50,695 nt of DNA from Pseudomonadota bacterium (GTDB lineage: Bacteria > Pseudomonadota > Gammaproteobacteria > Burkholderiales > Rhodocyclaceae): positions 1 through 50,695 of the forward strand of contig JAFEDJ010000028.1 of NCBI GenBank assembly GCA_018241685.1, given 5' to 3'. Below the pieces are notes generated by a model that was not told the origin of the DNA, searched no databases, and worked only from the letters and a program-made list of their open reading frames with translations. The position numbers and the translations under genes are program-made. Shown here one piece after another: positions 8,599 through 18,864 of this stretch (positions are counted from its first letter, which is position 1; every line of letters starts with the position of its first letter).

Positions 8599-9840
8599 TG
8601 GCGGAATTTCCTTCAGCGCGGGGCCGCGGCCGAACACATCGAGGATCGGGCGCAGATTGGCCAGTTCACGGCTACAGGTGGCGGCATCGTCGGGGCAGCT
8701 CCGCGCGAAATCCCGGCGGAAGTCGGCCAGTTGGCCCTGGTCGTGCAGGATGGTGGCCAGTACGTTGAGGGCGTCGATGCGCTCGGCGTAGTCGCCGGCC
8801 GTGATGCCGGCGCCGTAGAACAGTGTGGCGATGCGGTCGCGCCCGAAATGGTAGGCGTCGCCCTGGCTGCTGTCCGTCGAGCCGTCCTCGTCGAAGGTGA
8901 CGATCAGCAGGCTGTTGTGAGCTGTGGCCCATGCGGCGTAAGGGCCGATATTCGTTTTGAGCCAGGTGTCCATGGCGTCGAGGGAGGCGCTGTGGGCGTC
9001 GTGCTGTTCGTTGGGGATCACCAGCGCCACGTTCGGTAGCAGGGTGAAGTCCAGTGGCCGGCCTTCGGCGTCCTCCGCGAAGCCACGCCAGCGGCGTCCC
9101 TGTGGGTCGACGCTGGCGTGGAAGGCGAGGTTCACGTCCGGGGGGAGCAGGAAGCGGCGGCGCCCGGCCGGAACGCTGTCAGTCCTTGCTGCGCCGGGCA
9201 GGGTGATCCAGTTGATGGCCGGGTTGTGCTTGCGGCGGTAGAGATCGAGCTTGGAGTCTGCATCGCCTTCCGCGTCCCACTTCGGGTGGGGCAGGCTCTC
9301 CGAGAAGCTCAGGAAACTCCGCCCGCCGGCGCGCAGGCTGGCCCCCAGGTTGGCGGTGACGAAGGGGCGGCGGGCCGCCGGGATCAGCTGGTTGCCAATG
9401 CCTGTGGCCTGTTCTGCGCCTGGGGTTACCAGGCGGTCGCCGTTGGGGGCGGATTCGGTTTTGCCGCGGTATGGTGAGGACAGATCGGCGAACCATGCCG
9501 GCAGCACGCCCTGGTTGCTCGCGGAAAACAGGTACAGGTAGTTGGGCTGGCTGGGGCGGGCCGACAGCGGGCGCTCGAAGCCGGCAGGGATGCGTCGGTA
9601 GGGCGTTTCGGCGGCCCAGGCGTTGGTGAAACGGGCGCCGTAGCGGGGATCGCGGGCCAGGCCGTTAAGGAAGGGCAGGGCCGGGTTGTCCCAGATGCGC
9701 CGCTCGCCGCCTGCATCCGCGGAACGGTTTTCGAGTACCACTAGGACGATGTGGTCGTAGGGCTTGGTCTTGGCCGGTGGCGCTGCGAATAGATGCGTGC
9801 TGGTCAGCAGGGCGAAGGCGGCGAGGTGGCGGAGACGCAT
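8587..9840 (-). CDS. Exported phosphoesterase (phospholipase C/acid phosphatase AcpA-like)
   Basis: A 417-residue protein with a signal peptide (MRLRHLAAFALLTSTHLFAA) and the phosphoesterase-family hallmarks: KPYDHIVLVVLENRS at the N-terminus, PNEQHDAHSASLDAMDTW in the middle and LIVTFDEDGSTDSSQGD near the C-terminus. These are the metal and substrate segments of the phospholipase C/AcpA branch of the alkaline-phosphatase superfamily. It probably releases phosphate from organic esters or lipids in the periplasm; the natural substrate is not deducible. The gene stands alone, convergent with epd and followed upstream by an 85-bp gap to the MFS gene on the same strand. No clear ribosome site was found. 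Confidence 0.8.
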   Translation of the reverse strand: MRLRHLAAFALLTSTHLFAAPPAKTKPYDHIVLVVLENRSADAGGERRIWDNPALPFLNGLARDPRYGARFTNAWAAETPYRRIPAGFERPLSARPSQPNYLYLFSASNQGVLPAWFADLSSPYRGKTESAPNGDRLVTPGAEQATGIGNQLIPAARRPFVTANLGASLRAGGRSFLSFSESLPHPKWDAEGDADSKLDLYRRKHNPAINWITLPGAARTDSVPAGRRRFLLPPDVNLAFHASVDPQGRRWRGFAEDAEGRPLDFTLLPNVALVIPNEQHDAHSASLDAMDTWLKTNIGPYAAWATAHNSLLIVTFDEDGSTDSSQGDAYHFGRDRIATLFYGAGITAGDYAERIDALNVLATILHDQGQLADFRRDFARSCPDDAATCSRELANLRPILDVFGRGPALKEIPPVRD

Positions 9841-9925
9841 GGGTGTCTTGGACGGTCGGCTGATGAAAAGACGATCGAAGTCGCCAGGGCGTTTGACGGG
9901 ATCGGCAGGGCTTTGAGTGCTTGCC

Positions 9926-11166
9926 TTAGCGCGACGGTGTGCCGTGCAGGGTTTCCGTCTGTCTCAATTGCGGGAACAGGCGTGTCCACAGCGCCACGAC
10001 CATCAGCGTGGCGGCGCCGCCGATCAGCACTGACGGCACTGTGCCGAACCAGGCGGCGGTGAGGCCGGATTCGAATTCACCGAGCTGGTTGGACGCGCCG
10101 ACGAAGATGGAATGGACCGCGCTGACCCGGCCGCGCATGTCGTCCGGCGTCTGCAACTGCACCAGTGACTGACGGATCACCATGCTGACCATGTCGGTGG
10201 CGCCGCCGATGGCGAGGAAGAACACGGATAGCCACAGGTTGGACGACAGCCCGAAGGCGATGATGGACAGCCCGTAGGCAGCCACCGATGCGTACAGGAT
10301 GCGCCCGACCGAATGGCGCAGTGGGTTGCGGGCTAGCCACAGGGCCATCGCCAGTGCACCGATGGCCGGCCCGGAGCGGAGCAGACCGAGGCCCCAGGAG
10401 CCGGTGTGCAGCACTTCGTGGGCGATGATCGGCAGCAGCGCGGTGGCGCCGCCGAACAGCACCGCGAAGAGGTCCAGCGACATGGCGCCGAAGACGATGC
10501 CCTGGCCGCGGATGAAGCGGATGCCGGCGACGAAGCGTTGCCATGCGGAGCCGGACAGCACGCGTTCCACGTGCACGTCGGGCAGGCGTGACAGGAAGAC
10601 CGACGACAGGGCCAGCAGCAGTGCGGTAAGTGCATACACCACTGGTGCGCCGAGCAGGTACAGGAAGCCGCCGAGGGCCGGCGCAACGATGGTTGCCGCC
10701 TGCATCGCCGAGGCGCTCAGGGCCAGCGCCCGCGGCAGCGCGGCGGCGGGTACCAGGCTCGGCAGCAGGGACGCGCTGGCCGGCATCTGGAAGGTCTGGG
10801 CAGCACCGAGGAGCAGTACCACGCCGAAGATCAGCTCGCGGCTGACGAAGCCGGTGGCGCTGGCGATGGCGAGGACGGCCAGGCCGGCGGTCTGCACCAG
10901 TTGGGCTGCGACGGTCAGCCAGCGCCGGTCATGGCGGTCGGCCAGGTCGCCGGCGATGGCAGTGAGCAGGATGCGCGGCAGGAACTGGATCAGCCCGACC
11001 AGGCCTAGATCGAGCGCGCTGCCGGTGAGCTGGTAGACCTGCCAGCCGACCGCCACGTCCTTGATCTGGCTGCCGCCGCCGTACAGGATGCGGGCCAGCC
11101 AGAACAGCACGAAGGGGCGGTGCCGGCGCAGGAAGTCCGGCGCGTGGGGATCGGGTGTGGGGGCGC

Positions 11167-11170
<4 letters not shown>
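9926..11170 (-). CDS. MFS transporter (EntS/MFS_3-like exporter)
   Basis: A 414-residue, about 12-helix protein of the major facilitator superfamily. The family loop between helices 2 and 3 is clear (GDLADRHDRRWLTVAAQLVQ), and a long run of Ala/Leu/Gly helices follows. The style (FVLFWLARILYGGGSQIKDVAVGWQVYQLTGSALDLG) is that of the MFS_3 group, which includes the enterobactin exporter EntS, but no siderophore genes are near and the substrate is unknown. Its ATG overlaps the stop of the upstream protease gene (ATGA), so the two are translationally coupled. Confidence 0.85.
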
Positions 11171-12336
<1,166 letters not shown>

Positions 12337-12402
12337 CGTAAAATCTGCGACCGGGGGTGCCCGAGGGCATCCGGAAATTTGAAGGGTTAAGGGGAGGCGG
12401 CC

Positions 12403-13149
12403 ATGGACAGAGCCGAATTGCAGCGCTATCTCGACACTCTGCTGAATGTCGGGATATTTAAGGATTATTGCCCAAACGGGTTGCAGGTGGAAGGACGGGC
12501 CGAGGTGCACCGCGTGGTTTGCGGCGTGACGGCCAGCCAGGCGCTCCTCGATGCGGCGGTGGCGAAGGGGGCGGACATGGTGCTGGTCCATCACGGTTAC
12601 TTCTGGCGTGGCGAGGACGGGCGCATCACCGGCATGCGCAAGCGCCGCCTGGCGACGCTGCTCAATAATGACATTAACCTGTTCGCTTACCACCTGCCGC
12701 TGGATGCTCATGCGGAGCTGGGCAACAACGCGCAGTTGGGCAAGCTGATGGGTTGGCATGCGGATGGTCGCTTCGGCGAGCAGGATCTGGGCTGGACCGG
12801 TTCCTTATCCCATGAGACCAGCCTGACGGCACTGGCCCGCCAGGCCGCCGCGCGGCTGGGGCGTGAGCCATTGGTGCTGGGGGATGCCGAGCGGACGATA
12901 CGACGGGTGGCCTGGTGCACTGGCGGTGCGCAGGGTTATTTTGAGCAGGCCATCGCCACCGGGGTGGACTGCTTCATCTCCGGTGAGGTGTCGGAGCAGA
13001 CGACCCACCTGGCACGGGAGTCTGGCGTGGCCTACCTGGCGGTGGGCCACCATGCCAGCGAACGTTATGGCGTGCAGGCGCTGGGCCGCCACCTGGCCGA
13101 AACCTTCGGCGTCGAAGCCGAGTTCGTCGAGGTGGACAACCCTGTCTGA
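12403..13149 (+). CDS. NIF3-like dinuclear metal-centre protein (YbgI family)
   Basis: A 248-residue protein, the usual length for YbgI/NIF3, a hexameric toroid with a dinuclear metal site and an ill-defined role (often discussed as a GTP cyclohydrolase I type 2 or a metal-dependent hydrolase). Metal-site segments visible: [12 protein letters not shown] (HH), [19 protein letters not shown] (H and D/H) and the C-terminal [16 protein letters not shown]. Also present is the conserved [11 protein letters not shown]. The start has AGGGGAGGCGGCC just upstream. Next to a degS-like gene this is a familiar betaproteobacterial neighbourhood. The stop abuts the stop of fimV exactly. Confidence 0.88.
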   Translation: MDRAELQRYLDTLLNVGIFKDYCPNGLQVEGRAEVHRVVCGVTASQALLDAAVAKGADMVLVHHGYFWRGEDGRITGMRKRRLATLLNNDINLFAYHLPLDAHAELGNNAQLGKLMGWHADGRFGEQDLGWTGSLSHETSLTALARQAAARLGREPLVLGDAERTIRRVAWCTGGAQGYFEQAIATGVDCFISGEVSEQTTHLARESGVAYLAVGHHASERYGVQALGRHLAETFGVEAEFVEVDNPV

Positions 13150-14919
13150 TCAGGCTGCCTTGCTGGCCGGACTGGGCTCCAGGTCCGCGAGGGTGAGTTC
13201 CAGGTTCGGCCGATAGGTGCCTAGTGTGTCGTCGAGGACGGCGACCAGCAGCAGGAGTTCTTCGACCACGTTGAGGGGGAAGCCCTGACGGGTGCCGTTC
13301 CGGTTGTCGCGCAGCAACTGGTGGATGTAGACCTGGGCTTCCCGGGTTCCCCACAACTCCTGCAGTTGGTGTATGACATGCTCCATCTGCTCGATGGAGT
13401 CCGGTGCTGCCCTGGACGCCTTGAAGTCGGCCCAGGTGATCGTCTTGACGTTGAAGGTCTTGTTGAGCTGACGGGTCAGTGCCTCGAACTCGGCCCGCAT
13501 GCCGGCCACATGATAGACGTCGAGCAGCTTGAGCCACGGTTTTACGGCTTGGCGTGGATTGTGGCGGATGTAGTCGGCCAGGGTCTCGGCGGCACCTTGT
13601 GTGCGTCCAAAGGACATCATGATTTCCGCCAGTTCGAGGGCCGAATCCTGCTCGTCGACGGTTTCGTCGAAAGGAATCGGATGGGCCGGGGCAAACGTGC
13701 GCGCGGCCCAGTCGGTAGCCTCGTCTTGGGCGGGCTGCGGTGCGTAGGATTGCGGCGGGGGCACCGCTGGCAGTGCGGTCGGAGCGGCCTGGGCCTGCGG
13801 TGCGGCGGGAGTGGCCGCCGCCGCAGTGTGGGATTCGATTATGGGTTCGTGGGGGAGGGGCAGGGGCTCATCCGGTAGTTCCGCATCGACTGCGGTTTCA
13901 GATCCGGCCTCGGCGTGTCGCTTGCGCATCCACATCAGGGCCAGGCCGCCAGCGACCACCGCTACGATGCCGCCGAGTGCCATCAGCCAGTCCGGCATGA
14001 CGCCAGGGCCGACATTGGCCTGCTGCGCGGTAGCGGGGGGCATGGGGCGCGAGGGGGGGGGCGGAGCCACCTTGGCCTGCTCAGGGGGCGCCTGCTCCGG
14101 CGCAGGGTGCCGGGCGGCCTCCTGCCTGTCCAGTTCCGCAATGCGTTGGCGTAGCACTGTCTGGTATTCCTCGAGGCGCTTGATCTTTTCGTCGAGTTCC
14201 AGTTGGGCCGAGATGCTTGCGTCGTAGGCGGACAGTGTCGATTTGCCGGCGGGAGGCTCCGGTGTGTCCGCCGCGGCGGGGGGGCGGGGAAGCTGGTAGT
14301 CGAGACGCAGTGCCGTGTTTTTGTCCTTGCTGAGGATCAGTCTGTCGCCATGCCGGTTCTTGCCTGTTCCTCTCCTGGCGGTCTTGTCGCGTGCACTGAC
14401 CGTTGGTTGGCCGGCATGCTCCCCACGTTTGCCGGAGGACACCGTAACGGTCTGCGAGGATCTACGGGCCGGGGTGCTGCGAGCGCGCGATGAGGGGGGA
14501 ACGCCGGCCGTGGGGGGGCTGATCTCAGGCGTACTGGCACGCTCGATCGGCGGTTGCAGAAGGATGGGGTAGTCGCGCTGGAGGTCCACTCCGCAGGTCA
14601 TGCGCAGGCTGAGCATGGCTGCCGGATAGTTGATGGGCTCGCGGGTCGTGATGCGCAGCCGGTTTCCTTGGAGCGAGAGCCGGGCGTTCCGGATCCAGGG
14701 CAGGTCGTCAGCACTTGCCGTAGCAGGAGCGACAATCAAAAGACAGTCCGGCTCGATTGATTCACCCGCGTCAGGAGTCAGCCGCAGTTCTGCGCGCAAG
14801 GGTTGGCCCAGCGCGGAATGGACGACAAGATCACCTATCCCTGCCGCCATGACGGAAGGTCCAAATAACAGGGCAAGCGTCGCGACGAGTATGGAGAGGG
14901 GCTTTGGCGCGCTGTTCAT
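13150..14919 (-). CDS. fimV: FimV-like inner-membrane pilus/polarity protein, short form
   Basis: A 589-residue protein. Order: signal peptide (1-25); FimV N-domain (GIGDLVVHSALGQPLRAELRL and following, to about 122); a basic and proline-rich linker; a short coiled coil (about 238-265); a membrane helix (DWLMALGGIVAVVAGGLALMWMRKR, about 310-333); an Ala/Pro-rich cytoplasmic stretch; and a TPR-like C-terminus (DSALELAEIMMSFGRTQGAA). FimV recruits polar and type IV pilus functions in Pseudomonas. No LysM motif (YTV-x-GDTL type) is visible, and the protein is much shorter than P. aeruginosa FimV. The start is the ATG directly before the signal peptide; its ribosome site is poor. Confidence 0.78.
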   Translation of the reverse strand: MNSAPKPLSILVATLALLFGPSVMAAGIGDLVVHSALGQPLRAELRLTPDAGESIEPDCLLIVAPATASADDLPWIRNARLSLQGNRLRITTREPINYPAAMLSLRMTCGVDLQRDYPILLQPPIERASTPEISPPTAGVPPSSRARSTPARRSSQTVTVSSGKRGEHAGQPTVSARDKTARRGTGKNRHGDRLILSKDKNTALRLDYQLPRPPAAADTPEPPAGKSTLSAYDASISAQLELDEKIKRLEEYQTVLRQRIAELDRQEAARHPAPEQAPPEQAKVAPPPPSRPMPPATAQQANVGPGVMPDWLMALGGIVAVVAGGLALMWMRKRHAEAGSETAVDAELPDEPLPLPHEPIIESHTAAAATPAAPQAQAAPTALPAVPPPQSYAPQPAQDEATDWAARTFAPAHPIPFDETVDEQDSALELAEIMMSFGRTQGAAETLADYIRHNPRQAVKPWLKLLDVYHVAGMRAEFEALTRQLNKTFNVKTITWADFKASRAAPDSIEQMEHVIHQLQELWGTREAQVYIHQLLRDNRNGTRQGFPLNVVEELLLLVAVLDDTLGTYRPNLELTLADLEPSPASKAA

Positions 14920-15139
14920 CAATGGAGACGGAGGCGATGGGATCGCGGTTGCTTTGTTGTGCGTCGCGGCATTCAACAGTGCGCCGCAGTCGATACAATA
15001 TTCTAGTGAAGTTTGTCTGTAGGCGCGGTGCCTTGTTTTCCGCGAAGCAGAGGCAAATGTTACGTGTCGTGAAATGGGCCACGGATTTTCTTTTGGTCCA
15101 TTTGCGTATTGTCCTCCGTCATTTTGTTTTTTGATTTCA

Positions 15140-15697
15140 ATGCCGCTTTCCGAACCTGTTGTCGGGCGTCGTCGTGCCCATACCCGCAGCATCGAAGTCC
15201 AGGGTTTTTTGAGGGACGATGGCCTGTTCGACCTTGATGCTCGCCTGACCGACGCGAAGGATGCGGACTATCCGCTTGCGTCCGGCATCCGCAAGGCCGG
15301 CGACCCGGTGCATGACCTGTTCATCCGCGTCACCATCGATAGTGCTTTCGAGGTCGTCGATGTGGAGGCTCATTCCGAGTGGGTGCCCTATCCAGGTGGT
15401 TGCGACACCATCGGGCCTGCGTATCGGGCGCTGATCGGCCTGAATCTGGTGCGTGGCTTCCGCAAGGCGGTCAGCGAGATGTTCAGCGATGTGCGGGGAT
15501 GCACCCATCTTACGGAATTGCTGGCATCCCTGCCGACGGCGGCGATCCAGACCATGGCCACTTTCCGGCGTGACACGGGAGAGGGCGACGACGGCGGAAA
15601 ACCCTTTCAGCTCGACCGTTGCCATGCCCTCGAAACGACCTCTCAGACGGTGATGCGCTATTACCCACGCTGGTACCGCAAGTCCGATTCCGCATAG
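15140..15697 (+). CDS. DUF2889-family protein of unknown function
   Basis: A 185-residue soluble protein with the family's recognisable layout: RRRAHTRSIEVQGFLRDDGLFDLDARLTDAK at the start, DLFIRVTIDSAFEVVDVEAHSEWVPYPGGCD in the middle and VRGCTHLTELLASLPTAAIQT towards the end. Conserved Cys and His (PGGCD, GCTHL) might bind a metal. I know no established function; the family is frequent in betaproteobacteria near aromatic-compound or pilus genes. The ATG is placed at the first in-frame Met before conserved sequence; no Shine-Dalgarno is visible in the AT-rich upstream bases. The 220-bp gap to fimV (14920-15139) shows nothing else. Confidence 0.7.
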   Translation: MPLSEPVVGRRRAHTRSIEVQGFLRDDGLFDLDARLTDAKDADYPLASGIRKAGDPVHDLFIRVTIDSAFEVVDVEAHSEWVPYPGGCDTIGPAYRALIGLNLVRGFRKAVSEMFSDVRGCTHLTELLASLPTAAIQTMATFRRDTGEGDDGGKPFQLDRCHALETTSQTVMRYYPRWYRKSDSA

Positions 15698-15756
15698 CCC
15701 GGCCCTGCCGCCACTGTGCGGTGCAGCGTGAAAGCGGTTGTGCCCGAGGTTTCGTA

Positions 15757-15762
15757 TATAAT
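15757..15762 (+). promoter_or_regulatory. Probable -10 element (TATAAT) for sucCD with a long leader
   Basis: A perfect TATAAT with no good -35 at the right distance. It would give a leader of about 210 nt before the sucC ATG. The leader contains ACATACG...CGTATGT and GGCCTT-tat-AAGGCC (15945-15959) inverted repeats; the latter sits some 20 nt before the ATG. This whole 285-bp gap (15698-15982) holds no gene. Confidence 0.45.
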
Positions 15763-15982
15763 CGGTTGATCCAAATACTGACATGTCAAGAGGCAGGTCG
15801 GTCGAGGATGGTTTTCCGGCCAGCTCGGCAGCATAAGCGGGCAGGGTGGAAAGCGGGGCGGTACATACGTTGGACGAGGGAGAACGGCGTATGTGTCGCG
15901 GGGTGCGTGCTGGCCCCGAAGAGTCCCATCAACCAAGCGTGAGCGGCCTTTATAAGGCCAAGACTTCGATCGAAGGGCAACC

Positions 15983-17143
15983 ATGAAAATTCACGAATAT
16001 CAGGGCAAGCAAATCCTGAAGAAGTTCGGCGTAACGGTTCCGCGCGGTATTCACTGCACGACTGTTGACGACGCGGTCAAGGCAGCTGAGACCCTGGGTG
16101 GCAAGGTTTGGGTCGTCAAGGCCCAGATTCACGCCGGCGGGCGCGGCAAGGGCGGTGGCGTGAAAGTCGCCAAGTCCCTGGACGAAGTGCGCCAGTACGC
16201 CGGCCAGATCCTCGGCATGCAGCTGATCACCCACCAGACCGGCCCGGAAGGCCAGAAGGTGCGTAATCTGCTGATCGAGGAAGGTGCCGACATCAAGCAC
16301 GAGTACTACGTTGCAGCGCTGACCGACCGCGCGACCCAGAAGGTTGCGATCATGGCCTCCTCCGAAGGCGGCATGGACATCGAGGAAGTCGCACACAGCA
16401 CCCCCGAGAAGATCATCAAGGTCTTCGTCGACCCGCTCACCGGCCTGACCGACGAGCAGGCTCTGACGCTGGCCAAGGGCATCGGCATCCCCGAAGGTTC
16501 CGTGGCGCAAGCTGTGGACACCTTCAAGAAGCTGTACACCACCTACATGGAAACCGACGCTTCGCTGGCGGAAATCAATCCGCTGATCCACGAAGGCGAC
16601 GGCACCATCAAGGCTCTGGACGCCAAGTTCAACTTCGACTCCAACGCCCTGTTCCGCCATCCCGAGATCGTCGAGATGCGCGACCTGGACGAAGAAGACG
16701 CGGACGAAATCGAAGCTTCCAAGTTCGATCTGGCCTACATCTCCCTGGACGGCAACATCGGCTGTCTGGTGAACGGCGCCGGTCTGGCGATGGCCACCAT
16801 GGACACCATCAAGCTGTTCGGTGCCGAACCGGCCAACTTCCTCGACGTGGGCGGCGGCGCCACCACCGAGAAGGTGACCGAAGCCTTCAAGATCATGCTC
16901 AAGAACCCCAAGGTCAAGGGCATTCTCGTCAACATCTTCGGCGGCATCATGCGCTGCGACACCATCGCCACCGGCGTGGTCACCGCGGCCAAGGAAGTGC
17001 ACCTGTCCGTCCCGCTGGTCGTCCGCATGAAGGGCACCAACGAAGAGATCGGCAAGCAGATCCTGCGCGACTCGGGCCTCCCGATCATCGCGGCCGACAC
17101 CATGGCCGAAGCGGCCCAGAAGATCGTCGACGCGGTCAAGTAA
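15983..17143 (+). CDS. sucC: Succinate-CoA ligase, ADP-forming, beta subunit
   Basis: A 386-residue ATP-grasp subunit of succinyl-CoA synthetase, which interconverts succinyl-CoA and succinate with ATP formation in the TCA cycle. Diagnostic: [22 protein letters not shown] at the start, the nucleotide-binding [22 protein letters not shown], the metal-site AEINPLI, and the C-terminal [21 protein letters not shown] and [13 protein letters not shown]. Length is standard. AAGGGCAACC precedes the ATG. sucD follows after 11 bp. Codon choice is strongly biased to C/G-ending codons, as in other highly expressed genes here. Confidence 0.97.
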   Translation: MKIHEYQGKQILKKFGVTVPRGIHCTTVDDAVKAAETLGGKVWVVKAQIHAGGRGKGGGVKVAKSLDEVRQYAGQILGMQLITHQTGPEGQKVRNLLIEEGADIKHEYYVAALTDRATQKVAIMASSEGGMDIEEVAHSTPEKIIKVFVDPLTGLTDEQALTLAKGIGIPEGSVAQAVDTFKKLYTTYMETDASLAEINPLIHEGDGTIKALDAKFNFDSNALFRHPEIVEMRDLDEEDADEIEASKFDLAYISLDGNIGCLVNGAGLAMATMDTIKLFGAEPANFLDVGGGATTEKVTEAFKIMLKNPKVKGILVNIFGGIMRCDTIATGVVTAAKEVHLSVPLVVRMKGTNEEIGKQILRDSGLPIIAADTMAEAAQKIVDAVK

Positions 17144-17154
17144 GGAGTTAGCGA

Positions 17155-18048
17155 ATGTCCATCCTGATCAACAAAGACACCAAGGTCATCACCCAGGGCA
17201 TCACCGGCAAGACCGGTCAGTTCCACACCGAGAAGTGCCAGGAGTACGCGAACGGCAAGGAATGCTTCGTCGCCGGTGTGAACCCCAAGAAGGCTGGCGA
17301 GAAGATCTTCGATATCCCCATCTACGCGTCCGTCAAGGAAGCTGCCGGTGAAACCGGCGCTACCGTGTCCGTGATCTACGTGCCGCCCGCAGGCGCGGCT
17401 GCCGCGATCTGGGAAGCTGTCGAGGCTGACCTGGACCTGGCGATCTGCATCACCGAAGGCATCCCGGTCCGCGACATGCTGGAAGTGCGCAACAAGATGA
17501 AGGCCAAGGTTGCTGCCGGCGGCAAGGAAACCCTGCTGCTGGGCCCCAACTGCCCGGGTCTCATCACCCCCGATGAAATCAAGATCGGCATCATGCCGGG
17601 CCACATCCACCGCAAGGGTCGCATCGGCGTGGTTTCCCGCTCCGGCACCCTGACCTACGAAGCCGTTGCCCAATTGACCGAAATCGGTCTGGGCCAGTCT
17701 TCCGCGGTCGGTATCGGTGGTGACCCGATCAACGGCCTGAAGCACATCGACGTCATGCGCATGTTCAATGACGATCCGGATACCGACGCTGTCATCATGA
17801 TCGGTGAAATCGGTGGTCCCGATGAGGCTGAAGCCGCCCAATGGTGCAAGGCCAACATGAAGAAGCCGATCGTCGGCTTCATCGCCGGTGTGACTGCCCC
17901 CGCGGGCAAGCGCATGGGCCATGCCGGCGCGCTGATCTCCGGCGGTGCCGACACTGCTGACGCCAAGCTCGCCATCATGGAAGAGTGCGGTTTCACCGTG
18001 ACGCGCAATCCGTCTGAAATGGCCAAGCTGCTGAAGGCCATGCTGTAA
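17155..18048 (+). CDS. sucD: Succinate-CoA ligase, alpha subunit
   Basis: A 297-residue subunit with the CoA-binding Rossmann domain (ITQGITGKTGQFHTEKCQEYA) and the phospho-histidine loop GKRMGHAGALISGG. Also visible are GPNCPGLITPDEIKIGIMPG and GGDPINGLKHIDVM. It carries the transient phosphoryl group and pairs with SucC in a heterotetramer. AGGAG stands before the ATG. Downstream is a strong intrinsic terminator, so sucCD ends here and terC beyond it is probably a separate unit. Confidence 0.97.
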   Translation: MSILINKDTKVITQGITGKTGQFHTEKCQEYANGKECFVAGVNPKKAGEKIFDIPIYASVKEAAGETGATVSVIYVPPAGAAAAIWEAVEADLDLAICITEGIPVRDMLEVRNKMKAKVAAGGKETLLLGPNCPGLITPDEIKIGIMPGHIHRKGRIGVVSRSGTLTYEAVAQLTEIGLGQSSAVGIGGDPINGLKHIDVMRMFNDDPDTDAVIMIGEIGGPDEAEAAQWCKANMKKPIVGFIAGVTAPAGKRMGHAGALISGGADTADAKLAIMEECGFTVTRNPSEMAKLLKAML

Positions 18049-18068
18049 TCAGGTCTGTCGCCTGAAGT

Positions 18069-18110
18069 AAACCGCGCCCGTGGCTGCCGCCCGGGCGCGG
18101 TTTTGTTTTT
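18069..18110 (+). terminator. Intrinsic terminator after sucCD
   Basis: AAACCGCGCCCG (18069-18080) pairs perfectly with CGGGCGCGGTTT (18092-18103), followed by TTTTGTTTTT. A textbook Rho-independent terminator. Confidence 0.92.
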
Positions 18111-18142
18111 AGTACCTTCATTTTTCATCGGTTGAGTCTTAC

Positions 18143-18841
18143 ATGTCCGAGTTCCTGCTACCGACGTTCTGGATTGGCTTGTTGCAGATCGTGGCCATCG
18201 ACCTGGTGTTGTCCGGTGACAACGCGGTGGTGATTGCGCTGGCGTGCCGTCGTTTGCAGCCGGAGCAGCGGAGGGTCGGTATCTTCTGGGGTGTGGCAGG
18301 GGCCGTTGGCCTGCGTGTGGCGCTGACGGCGTTTGCGGCGAGCCTGCTCGGACTCGCCTGGCTCAAGCTGATCGGCGGGCTCGTGCTGCTGTGGATCGGC
18401 ACCAAGCTGCTGCTGCCGGAGGATGACGGTAACCACGAGATCGACGCCGCGACCTCTGTGATGGGGGCGGTGAAAACGATCATCGTGGCCGACTTCGTGA
18501 TGAGTGTCGATAATGTGATCGGCGTAGCGGGGGCCGCGGGAGACAGCCTGATGCTGTTGGGGCTTGGTCTGGCGGTGAGCATTCCGATCATCGTGTGGTC
18601 CAGCCAGCTCATCATGAAGTGCATGGAGCGCTTCCCGTTGATCGTCACGCTCGGGGCGGCGTTGCTGGGGTGGGTGGCGGGCGGGATGATCGTCGATGAC
18701 CCGCTCTGGCGTTCCATCCTGGTCGATCATCCCGCATGGTTGAGGCCCGTGGCGGGAGGCGTGGGTGCCTTGGTCGTGTTGGGTGTTGCCCGTTTGCTGC
18801 AAAAGCGCACAGAGAACGTTCCGGAGCGGCAGATTCTTTGA
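18143..18841 (+). CDS. TerC-family integral membrane protein (YjbE type)
   Basis: A 232-residue protein of about seven helices. Two intramembrane acidic motifs mark the family: IDLVLSGDNAVVIALA near the start and VADFVMSVDNVIGVAGAAGDS near the middle. The family is linked to tellurium resistance and, more recently, to metal (Mn) efflux or metalation of exported proteins. A Mn-related role is plausible here but not shown; no yybP-ykoY riboswitch-like leader could be made out in the 32 bp before the gene. It stands between the sucCD terminator and the PP2C gene, 23 bp upstream of the latter, and might share its transcript. Confidence 0.85.
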   Translation: MSEFLLPTFWIGLLQIVAIDLVLSGDNAVVIALACRRLQPEQRRVGIFWGVAGAVGLRVALTAFAASLLGLAWLKLIGGLVLLWIGTKLLLPEDDGNHEIDAATSVMGAVKTIIVADFVMSVDNVIGVAGAAGDSLMLLGLGLAVSIPIIVWSSQLIMKCMERFPLIVTLGAALLGWVAGGMIVDDPLWRSILVDHPAWLRPVAGGVGALVVLGVARLLQKRTENVPERQIL

Positions 18842-18864
18842 GGCGCATTGCCTAAACTTCGACC

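Noticed and set aside
12337..12759. A 141-residue extension of the DegS-like protein
   Set aside because: It would run through the NIF3 coding sequence and put a long non-homologous segment before the membrane anchor.
15074..15139. A 22-residue N-terminal extension of the DUF2889 protein
   Set aside because: Phe/Cys-rich with no family similarity; the conserved part starts at the ATG at 15140.
15863..15959. A named suc-operon riboswitch
   Set aside because: Inverted repeats exist, but I cannot match them to a known consensus by eye.
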